Source: Crocinitomicaceae bacterium
Lineage (GTDB): Bacteria > Bacteroidota > Bacteroidia > Flavobacteriales_G > Salibacteraceae
Length of the DNA stretch: 64,000 nucleotides
Direction of reading: 5' to 3'
Assembly: GCA_002713215.1 (NCBI GenBank)
Contig: PAVO01000006.1
Location: forward strand, 1 to 64,000
A program made the position numbers and the translations under genes. Positions 27,571 through 33,704 of this stretch are shown here, piece after piece. How positions within the stretch are numbered: the stretch's first letter is position 1; each line of letters starts with the position of its first letter. The notes beneath the pieces were generated by a model that was given only the letters and a program-made list of their open reading frames with translations, did not search any database and was not told where the DNA came from.

Positions 27571-27785
27571 ACGGAACTGGGGTAACTCTCTTAAAATATT
27601 CCTCTAGGTCAATGGATATAAGGGATAGAGTTTGGTTCGACTTTTTTGATCTTTTCTCAATTGGAAAAGCATTTACGTATTTAACTAATGAAAATACACC
27701 GGTGCGCCATTTTTACTATTCCATTTAACCTCATGTATTCTCTCAAAATCAGGAACGGACATATCAATCCTATAAGAAGAAGAAA

Positions 27786-27855
27786 AGCACAACAGTATTA
27801 TATTGCACTATAAATGATTTGGATATAAGGATATGCTTTATCCAATAGTTGTGCT
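27786..27855. repeat. nested inverted repeats, possible degenerate cassette site
   Basis: The outer arms are AGCACAAC (27786-27793) and GTTGTGCT (27848-27855). The inner arms are TTGGATA (27819-27825) and TATCCAA (27839-27845). The nesting recalls an integron attC hairpin, but the spacers (25 and 2 nt) are very unequal, so the assignment is weak. It lies just past the 3' end of the NmrA-like gene. Confidence 0.35.
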
Positions 27856-27867
27856 CCATTAAGAATA

Positions 27868-28509
27868 CTACGATTTAGCTCCTCCTAAAAGAACACCTGG
27901 ACTTCCATCCCATTGTGCACCCTTTACTGCATCCAACATAAACTTGGCGACATCTGCTCTAGATATTGATTTTAAGAAAGTTCCTTTTTGATTCTTAGTA
28001 GCGTAGTATCTCTCTTTCCCTTCCTTATCAGTCAGTGCATAAGGTCTAACTAGTACAAATGGAACCGATTTTTCCTCACTTATACGTTTATCTGCTTTTT
28101 CATAATCAGCAAAACTCGCTTTCCCTCCTATAAGTGTAAGCATTTGTTTAACAATCCATGAAGTGCCTCCACATCCAATGCTTGAGATCAAAATACATTT
28201 TGGAATGTTAGTCTGCTTAGAAGCCGCATTTAATATATTGTCATGTGATTTATACATGATTTGAACCTTCTTTGGATTACCAATACAACTAATTACCACA
28301 TCAGAATTAGCAACTGCTTTCTCAACATCCCCTATGACTGTAGCGTTCCCTTCCACGACTTCAACATTAGAATTATCTGTGTGTTTATAGCTTACTGCAT
28401 TTCTAACAAAGGCCTTTATTCTAAATCCAGCCTCTAAGGCCTGATTCACAAAGTGACTTCCTAAGTTCCCATTAGCGCCAAAAACTGTTATTATCATTTC
28501 GTTATTCAT
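27868..28509 (-). CDS. NmrA-like NAD(P)-binding protein
   Basis: The preferred ATG at 28509 gives 213 residues. A purine-rich AAGGAAG ribosome site lies 8-14 nt upstream, and the longer reading from 28545 would run into the shared regulatory region. The N-terminal Rossmann loop is TVFGANGNLGSHF, with SSIGCGG and a conserved FVLVRPYALTD segment typical of NAD(P)H-binding reductase or redox-sensor proteins. Substrate unknown. It is divergent from an HxlR regulator, the usual layout for a thiol- or electrophile-responsive reductase and its repressor. Part of the accessory region. Confidence 0.78.
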   Translation of the reverse strand: MNNEMIITVFGANGNLGSHFVNQALEAGFRIKAFVRNAVSYKHTDNSNVEVVEGNATVIGDVEKAVANSDVVISCIGNPKKVQIMYKSHDNILNAASKQTNIPKCILISSIGCGGTSWIVKQMLTLIGGKASFADYEKADKRISEEKSVPFVLVRPYALTDKEGKERYYATKNQKGTFLKSISRADVAKFMLDAVKGAQWDGSPGVLLGGAKS

Positions 28510-28559
28510 CTGCTTCCTTTTTTGTAAAAACAAAGCTACAAACAATCCACTATATAAAA

Positions 28560-28583
28560 TATAGTACTATACCAAAGTATAGT
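28560..28583. promoter_or_regulatory. candidate HxlR operator
   Basis: The palindrome TATAGTACTATA (28560-28571) overlaps a second inverted repeat, ACTATAC (28566-28572) with GTATAGT (28577-28583). Both lie between the divergent NmrA-like and hxlR genes and abut the hxlR minus-7 box. HxlR-type dimers bind such dyads; binding here is inferred. Confidence 0.5.
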
Positions 28584-28584
28584 G

Positions 28585-28592
28585 TATATTTG
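28585..28592 (+). promoter_or_regulatory. minus-7 promoter box of hxlR gene
   Basis: TATATTTG matches TAnnTTTG and ends 16 nt before the ATG at 28609. It makes the longer start at 28582 unlikely, because that codon would precede transcription. Confidence 0.6.
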
Positions 28593-28608
28593 CTTTTACA
28601 CGTTTAAA

Positions 28609-29034
28609 ATGGATAAGGAATTACAAGCAAAAATTGAGGAGTTCAAAAGCTATCGAATGGACAAGCCTCCATTGGAAATAATTGAACATTACAAAGAAGA
28701 TTTAAGAGCCATGCAAGATGCCTTGGACATCATTTCAGGCAGGTGGAAAATGCAAATTATCGCATTGCTTTGTAATGGTGAATTCAGATATTCCGAATTG
28801 GAAAAAGGTCTTCCGAAAATATCGCCCAGAATGTTATCCAAAGAGTTAAAGGACTTAGAGATAAATGAATTAGTAGAGAGAAAAGTTTATGACTCTTTAC
28901 CTGTCAAAGTCACTTATAAACTGGCGGACTATGGGTATACGCTTGTACCATTAATTATCGAATTGACGAATTGGGGGAAAGCTCATAGAGAGAAAATAAT
29001 ACAAGAAAATAAACGAGAGCACAATAAAGTATAA
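28609..29034 (+). CDS. HxlR-family winged-helix transcriptional regulator
   Basis: 141 residues from ATG 28609. The winged-helix core is at about 38-125, with DIISGRWKMQIIALL, FRYSELEKGLPKISPRML, ELKDLEINELVERKVY and VTYKLADYGYTL, which is diagnostic for HxlR/DUF24. These small dimers respond to quinones, aldehydes or oxidants through Cys residues. Only one Cys (in LLCNGEF) is visible here. It probably represses the divergent NmrA-like gene. Its stop codon overlaps the left arm of the 29029 hairpin. Confidence 0.9.
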   Translation: MDKELQAKIEEFKSYRMDKPPLEIIEHYKEDLRAMQDALDIISGRWKMQIIALLCNGEFRYSELEKGLPKISPRMLSKELKDLEINELVERKVYDSLPVKVTYKLADYGYTLVPLIIELTNWGKAHREKIIQENKREHNKV

Positions 29035-29071
29035 AAGGCTTTAAAACGACCTTTTATACAGAACGTTAGGT
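29029..29071 (+). repeat. hairpin plus GTTAGGT box, attC-like half site
   Basis: GTATAAAAGG (29029-29038) pairs perfectly with CCTTTTATAC (29050-29059). Five nt later comes GTTAGGT (29065-29071), which matches the integron R' consensus GTTRRRY. A matching left-hand CTAAC-type box was not found upstream, so the site is incomplete or only similar by chance. Confidence 0.4.
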
Positions 29072-29093
29072 GCAATTAAACTGATTGAAAATT

Positions 29094-29978
29094 ATGCAAT
29101 ATAAATTCGAGAACTTTGGAAAGTTTATTCAACAGACAAATTTGTCTCTGATTCTATTTTGCACTTTCGCAATAATAACCTCTTTGCAAATTTCAACATT
29201 TAATAAGAATTTAAAAGAAGCTGAAACCTTAAAAGGCAGAATAATAATGGATCAATCTTTAATTTTTGATCATATTAAAACAGCTGTAGCTATTGGAACA
29301 TCTACTCAAAATTGGGAAGGAGTAAACTGGGCAGAAAGACTTGCTCACGAGGACCATAAGGATCTTATAAACAACCAACTTGAACTTGAAATGTTATCTC
29401 AATGGTTTACCGTCTTTTGGGAAAATGAGGAAAACGAAGATAGCGGAATTGAACTTCAACAAGCATATTTCGCAATAGAAAGCATTTTATCAGACCTAGA
29501 TAGAATTGAAAAAATAACCGGAATTAAAGCAAAAACAATCCAGGCTTCAATTGATGCTTTAGGTTCTTATTTGAGGAAGCGAGAGATAAAATCAATAAAG
29601 CTCCCACTATTGGGAACAGAAATTGACGTATCACTCTTGAAAACAGTTGTCCCAATTACTCAAATTATGTTATTGCTGGTTATTTCCACCTATTTATTTA
29701 TGACTTCAAAATTAATTTCAACCGAAAAAGATGCATCTGAATTTTTATCGCACACTTTGCTTTACGTGAATAAGTATGATGCGGGTAAGCTAACTTTTAT
29801 CTTTTTCTTATTCCCAAGATTAATAACGAGTATGATAATAATATTTGTGCTATCGGGTTTGGGTGTCTTAAATATCTACAGTTGGCAATTTTGGATAACA
29901 ATTCTAATTATAGGATTACATATTGCTTCTTTTTTGATATTGGATTCGAGGATATTTAAAATAATGAAAAGCATCTAA
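29094..29978 (+). CDS. hypothetical membrane protein in cassette-like unit
   Basis: 294 residues from ATG 29094; a TTG at 29085 is also in frame. Not recognised. One membrane helix lies near 15-35 (LSLILFCTFAIITSLQIS). A mostly helical, probably extracytoplasmic region covers about 40-185. Three hydrophobic segments follow near 190-210, 232-256 and 262-285. No enzymatic motif was seen. It stands alone between a GTTAGGT box and an attC-like hairpin, and its TAA stop lies inside the left CTAAC box. This is the typical layout of an integron gene cassette. Confidence 0.65.
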   Translation: MQYKFENFGKFIQQTNLSLILFCTFAIITSLQISTFNKNLKEAETLKGRIIMDQSLIFDHIKTAVAIGTSTQNWEGVNWAERLAHEDHKDLINNQLELEMLSQWFTVFWENEENEDSGIELQQAYFAIESILSDLDRIEKITGIKAKTIQASIDALGSYLRKREIKSIKLPLLGTEIDVSLLKTVVPITQIMLLLVISTYLFMTSKLISTEKDASEFLSHTLLYVNKYDAGKLTFIFFLFPRLITSMIIIFVLSGLGVLNIYSWQFWITILIIGLHIASFLILDSRIFKIMKSI

Positions 29979-30024
29979 CAAAACCTAAACTGCATTAAAA
30001 CGCAGTTTAGCCAAACCGTTAGCA
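29973..30024 (+). repeat. attC-like recombination site
   Basis: The 52-nt imperfect hairpin has four boxes in attC order. R'' is ATCTAAC (29973-29979), spacer AAAAC, and L'' is CTAAACTGC (29985-29993). An 8-nt loop follows, then L' GCAGTTTAG (30002-30010), spacer CCAAACC, and R' GTTAGCA (30018-30024). R''/R' and L''/L' pair, and the two spacers do not pair with each other, as in integron attC sites. R'' fits the RYYYAAC consensus; R' fits only GTTAG. Orientation is therefore ambiguous. Confidence 0.6.
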
Positions 30025-30755
30025 TTAGTGTTATTCCAATTTCAAAAGATTTTTAAGTACATTTTTTTCTTTTTCAGAAATATTCAAAGATGATCTAATG
30101 TCTTCGATATAATCATATGCGGTTTTTGCTTGAATGTCTTTAGCAGATTTATCAGCACCCTTTTCAAGAAGAAATTTAACCACTGTGGAGTTACCTGTCT
30201 TTGCTGCTAGCATTAATGGTGTGACTCCGTCTCTATGCCTAGCTTGGTTAACATCTGGATTATATTTGAGTAAAGCCTCTAAAACCTCAATTGAGCCAGA
30301 TTCTGCTGCTCGCATTGCCATGGTATATCCATAGTTCAAAGTGTCCTCAGAGTTCATACCATTACTTAATATTAAATCTACAGCGACTGAAGATGTGTAC
30401 ATGCATGCTACTTCAAAATGTCTGCGATTGACCTCCAATTTACCGGTTTTGAAAAGTGCCTTAATAGCATATTCATTGTTTGACCTAATAGCAACTTGTA
30501 TTGGGTTAATAATCCATCTACAATAGACTTGAGGAGTATAGAAATTCACTTCAGCTCCATTTTTTATTAAACGATTGACTTTATTTGATTTATGATTATG
30601 GATTGCATTCATTAGTTTAGACCAGTCCTTTTTGCAGTCATCCCATGCTTCTTTTGAAGCTTGCAAATTGGGTATGTTTAACAAAATCAACATGGCACAA
30701 GCCCATATTCTAATTCCATGATTGATTATAATTCTCATTTGGTATTAATGCTAAC
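30018..30755. repeat. 10-bp inverted repeats bracketing the ankyrin gene
   Basis: GTTAGCATTA (30018-30027) and its exact complement TAATGCTAAC (30746-30755) flank the ankyrin ORF. The left copy is the R' box of the attC-like site. The right copy ends directly at the stop codon of the integrase remnant. Confidence 0.6.
30031..30738 (-). CDS. ankyrin-repeat protein with N-terminal membrane/signal segment
   Basis: The 235-residue protein has a hydrophobic N terminus (about 10-28, IWACAMLILLNIPNLQA) that is a signal peptide or anchor. About four to five ankyrin repeats follow between residues 40 and 210. The clearest are GVTPLMLAAKTGNSTVVKFL and YGYTMAMRAAESGSIEVLEA. The repeats mediate protein contacts; the partner is unknown. 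The ATG lies 8 nt after the inverted-repeat box, and the gene is opposite in direction to its left neighbour. Confidence 0.82.
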   Translation of the reverse strand: MRIIINHGIRIWACAMLILLNIPNLQASKEAWDDCKKDWSKLMNAIHNHKSNKVNRLIKNGAEVNFYTPQVYCRWIINPIQVAIRSNNEYAIKALFKTGKLEVNRRHFEVACMYTSSVAVDLILSNGMNSEDTLNYGYTMAMRAAESGSIEVLEALLKYNPDVNQARHRDGVTPLMLAAKTGNSTVVKFLLEKGADKSAKDIQAKTAYDYIEDIRSSLNISEKEKNVLKNLLKLE

Positions 30756-31287
30756 TTATTTATATGTGAAGTAAATCATCCAATATCCTCTTAAATTGGA
30801 GGGATAACAGAAGGTTTTCATCATATTTGTGATTTTTATTTTTAATAAATCAAATGGAGAAGGAAGACTCTCCAATTTGTGGTTACTAACATAGGTATAA
30901 ATCTCTGTAGTCTTACTACTCTTGTGTCTTAGTAACTCTCGGATGTATCTAAGGTCAACGCCATTTTCTAGAAGATGTATCGCGTAGCTATACCTAAGCA
31001 TATGACTACTAACGTTTCTATTTATTCCAGCGGATTTAGCTCCACCTTTCAATACAAGGTTGAGTGAACGAGAGCTATACATTCCTCCTTTGATCAAATG
31101 CTTCGATTTCCTTTTTCACATAGGTACTAACGTCCTTTGCTGGTTTTTCCCTAGTCAATTGCACGGTAGAGGGGTTTGACATAGAAAGAGGCTTATAATC
31201 AATCCATGCTATTTCTCTGAAAGCTTCAAAAACTGTATTCAAGTTGAATTTATATTCAGGTAAATACCATTTTCGACACCTGCTACT
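30756..31287 (-). pseudogene. tyrosine recombinase (integrase) pseudogene with internal deletion
   Basis: Two fragments survive. The N-terminal piece (31287-31075) reads RCRKWYLPEYKFNLNTVF through IAWIDYKPL, like the N-terminal domain of Bacteroidota integrases, and ends in TAG. The C-terminal piece (31097-30756, another frame) reads YSSRSLN, then HMLRYSYAIHLLENGVDLRY, LLRHKSSKTT and EIYTYV. It keeps the catalytic Arg, His and Tyr of the C-terminal half. The SAM-like core-binding domain and the first catalytic Arg region, roughly 150 residues, are missing. The protein cannot be active. It marks an old integration event. Confidence 0.8.
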
Positions 31288-31600
31288 CTAGTTGGCTCCA
31301 AGCATTTTGCATAAATCAATCAGCTCTTTATTATATCCAAACTTTTTTGCATGGAATAAGATGTCATATGTTTCGATTTTTCGATTATTGAACTTCACTG
31401 CTTATTTTATGGAATTTGTACTGCCAGTTTAAATTGTAGGTAAGTTCCCTAGTTAGTAAATTTCCTTTAAATGGTTCTACATGGACCCAGTTGGGGATAC
31501 TATTTTACTAAATAGTTTTATCTGCTTAAACGACTCTTCAAACGAAGGCCCTTTTTTATTTCCATACCTTCGGATTTTTCAACCTTAGACAAAGAGTAGA
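31098..31600. other. 503-nt region of integrase remnant and decayed sequence
   Basis: The part up to 31287 belongs to the integrase pseudogene. A 36-codon minus-strand ORF at 31288-31398 (GTG start; includes ILFHAKKFGYNKELIDLCKM) is probably another broken reading frame. Nothing was recognised from 31399 to 31600. Confidence 0.55.
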
Positions 31601-32035
31601 ATGATAAAAGATCTAAAAGTCATCGAAAACATTAAAATTAACTCAACTCCTGAACAGATTTGGAATGCACTTACCAATCCTGAAAAGATAAAGGTTTATC
31701 TTTTTGGTACCGAAACCATCACGGATTGGAAGGAGGGTAGTTCCATTGTTTTTCAAGGCGAATATCAGGGGCATCAATACAAGGACAAAGGGAACGTATT
31801 AGGAAACAAAAAGAATAGGTTTTTGCAATACAACTATTGGAGTGGTTTCTCCGGATTAGAAGATAAACCAGAGAATTATTCAATTATCAGTCTTGACCTT
31901 AAAGAGAATGAAGATCACGTGGAGTTAACCTGGACTCAAGAGGGTTTTGCTACTGAAGAAGGGCATAAACATACCGAAAACGGATTACCCGCAATGCTTC
32001 AGCAGATTAAAAAGCTTGCTGAAAAAAGCGATTAA
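31601..32035 (+). CDS. SRPBCC/AHSA1-family protein
   Basis: The 144-residue protein has the START-like AHSA1 pattern: an early INSTPEQIWNALTNPEKI, DWKEGSSIVFQGE in the middle and a final helix ENGLPAMLQQIKKLAEK. These proteins bind hydrophobic ligands or act as co-chaperones; the ligand is unknown. It lies just outside the accessory region and is convergent with arsS. Confidence 0.85.
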   Translation: MIKDLKVIENIKINSTPEQIWNALTNPEKIKVYLFGTETITDWKEGSSIVFQGEYQGHQYKDKGNVLGNKKNRFLQYNYWSGFSGLEDKPENYSIISLDLKENEDHVELTWTQEGFATEEGHKHTENGLPAMLQQIKKLAEKSD

Positions 32036-32049
32036 GTGCACCTGTTATA

Positions 32050-33114
32050 TCAATTGCTTTCGGCAATGGCTCCCTGGCAGCTACTCCCAGCACCAGCAGT
32101 ACAACCAAAACAGTGTTGGTTGACTTGAATCTTTCGAGATTCAATTCTTTCCATATCAAAGTCAGATATGTGCTGTCCAGCTTCGGCCTCCACCTTCAGC
32201 TCCAACATTTGATTAAAATCACAATCATAAATATAACCCTGCCAATCCACTGAAATGGTATTTCGACACATAAGGTTCTCTACGGTTGAAGGATTATAGG
32301 CTTGAACCAATTTTTCCATGTATTCTTCATAATTATCAGAGTCCACCAGGTATTCTAAAAACCGAGAAATGGGTAAATTAGTGATAGTAAGCAGGCTATT
32401 GAATTGGATTCCATGATGAGTATGGAGTGCGTTTTTAAAATCACGCTCCAATTCTGTTTGCTCACCGGATAGAAATGCGCCTGAAGGGTTATATACAAGA
32501 TCAAGCTTTAGATTTGAATGGGGTAATCCATAACCAGCCTCATTAAGTTTGGTTAATGCATCAATTGATTTATTAAAAACCCCATTTCCCCTTTGACGGT
32601 CCGTTTTTAGCTTTTTATAATAGGGTAGGGATGATACGATACGAACGTTATGCCTGGCAAAAAAGTCCGGTAAATCATGATACGCTGGATTCGACATAAT
32701 GATGGTTAAGTTGGACCGTACAATTATTTCTGATATTCCAATTCGGCTGGCCTCTTCCACAAACCATCGGAAATTAGGGTTCATTTCTGGTGCTCCACCT
32801 GTTATGTCCAAGGTCTTTATTTGTCCCTTACGAATAACGTCCAGGCAATTAGACATGACTTCTCGAGTCATAATTTCCTTTCTATCAGGTCCGGCATCTA
32901 CATGACAATGCTTACAGGTCTGATTGCACATGTAACCGATGTTAACCTGTAGTATCTCTAGTTTTTTGGATGTTAGTGGCCAGTTGGATTGCGATTTCAG
33001 GCTTTCCTGAAAAGTCCTTAACCTTCCGGAACCAAATATTCCATTATTCAGAAAGTCCAATTGATTTTGAGGTGAGGAAAGAATATGATCCCTGGATTTT
33101 AATGATTTAAGCAT
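32050..33114 (-). CDS. arsS: arsenosugar biosynthesis radical SAM protein ArsS
   Basis: The 354-residue radical SAM enzyme has the cluster motif C63-x3-C67-x2-C70 in YMCNQTCKHCHVDAGPDR. It also has LDITGGAPEMNP and a Cys-rich C terminus (CRNTISVDWQGYIYDCDFNQ, HCFGCTAGAGSSCQG) typical of ArsS. The family adds the 5'-deoxyadenosyl group to methylated arsenic on the way to arsenosugars. Its neighbour 17 nt upstream is the CMD-family protein that usually accompanies it. An arsenic methyltransferase (ArsM) is not in the window. Confidence 0.9.
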   Translation of the reverse strand: MLKSLKSRDHILSSPQNQLDFLNNGIFGSGRLRTFQESLKSQSNWPLTSKKLEILQVNIGYMCNQTCKHCHVDAGPDRKEIMTREVMSNCLDVIRKGQIKTLDITGGAPEMNPNFRWFVEEASRIGISEIIVRSNLTIIMSNPAYHDLPDFFARHNVRIVSSLPYYKKLKTDRQRGNGVFNKSIDALTKLNEAGYGLPHSNLKLDLVYNPSGAFLSGEQTELERDFKNALHTHHGIQFNSLLTITNLPISRFLEYLVDSDNYEEYMEKLVQAYNPSTVENLMCRNTISVDWQGYIYDCDFNQMLELKVEAEAGQHISDFDMERIESRKIQVNQHCFGCTAGAGSSCQGAIAESN

Positions 33115-33131
33115 GCAGAACAGTTAATTTA

Positions 33132-33470
33132 TTACATGCTAATTTCATTCGCCTTATTCATCATTTGCACACCATGTACCAAGGCAGAACCACCTCGAAT
33201 AGCTGCAGCAACATGAACCGACTCCATCATTTCCTCTTCCGAAATCCCCCTTTTGAGACCATCCACCGTATAAGCTTCGATACAATATGGACATTGAAGG
33301 GCATGAGAAACGGCCAGTGCAATCAGGGATTTTTCACGAGCACTTAATTCGCCTTCTTTAAATACTTCACCGTACCAATCAAAAAACTTGTCACCCAGTT
33401 TTTCATTCCACTCTGTAATGTTGCCAAACTTCTTTAAATCGGCAGGATCGTAATATGTTTTTGAACTCAT
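33132..33470 (-). CDS. arsenosugar-associated CMD-family peroxidase-like protein
   Basis: The 112-residue alkylhydroperoxidase D/carboxymuconolactone-decarboxylase-like protein has the redox motif C60-PY-C63 in HALQCPYCIEAYTVDGL. It also has SLIALAVSH and HVAAAIRGGSALVHG. The opening YYDPADLKKFGN is characteristic of the group found next to arsS. Its exact reaction is not established. It is first in a two-gene operon with arsS. Confidence 0.88.
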   Translation of the reverse strand: MSSKTYYDPADLKKFGNITEWNEKLGDKFFDWYGEVFKEGELSAREKSLIALAVSHALQCPYCIEAYTVDGLKRGISEEEMMESVHVAAAIRGGSALVHGVQMMNKANEISM

Positions 33471-33704
33471 AAAGTACCTCTATAATGCAGTGATTCGTTC
33501 AACTTCCAACTGACCCGGGAAGCGATAAAATCGTAATTTTTATTTTGCGCAAATCTAGACTTGTTTGCGACTCAGGAATGTATTGTATGGCACAAAGGAG
33601 TTTTTAGTACTAAACCTCAAAAAACCATGTTGATAAATTTCAACGATATTTTTTGCAGTACGTCGAGATCAATTATCTTTCGGACCACTTAGACTTTTAA
33701 GATT

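Larger units (their letters stand above)
27530..27867. other. 338-nt region after tRNA-Arg without a gene
   Basis: It holds the tRNA terminator, a possible decayed tRNA remnant near 27601-27641, and an inverted-repeat structure at 27786-27855. No convincing ORF was found. Confidence 0.6.

Noticed and set aside
27531-27728. A 65-codon plus-strand reading after tRNA-Arg
   Set aside because: It begins inside the terminator hairpin and its composition is that of T-rich noncoding DNA, with no recognisable motif.
29029-29059. Intrinsic terminator of hxlR
   Set aside because: The stem is perfect but there is no T-tract after it, and it is followed by the GTTAGGT box, so a recombination-site reading was kept as a weak call instead.
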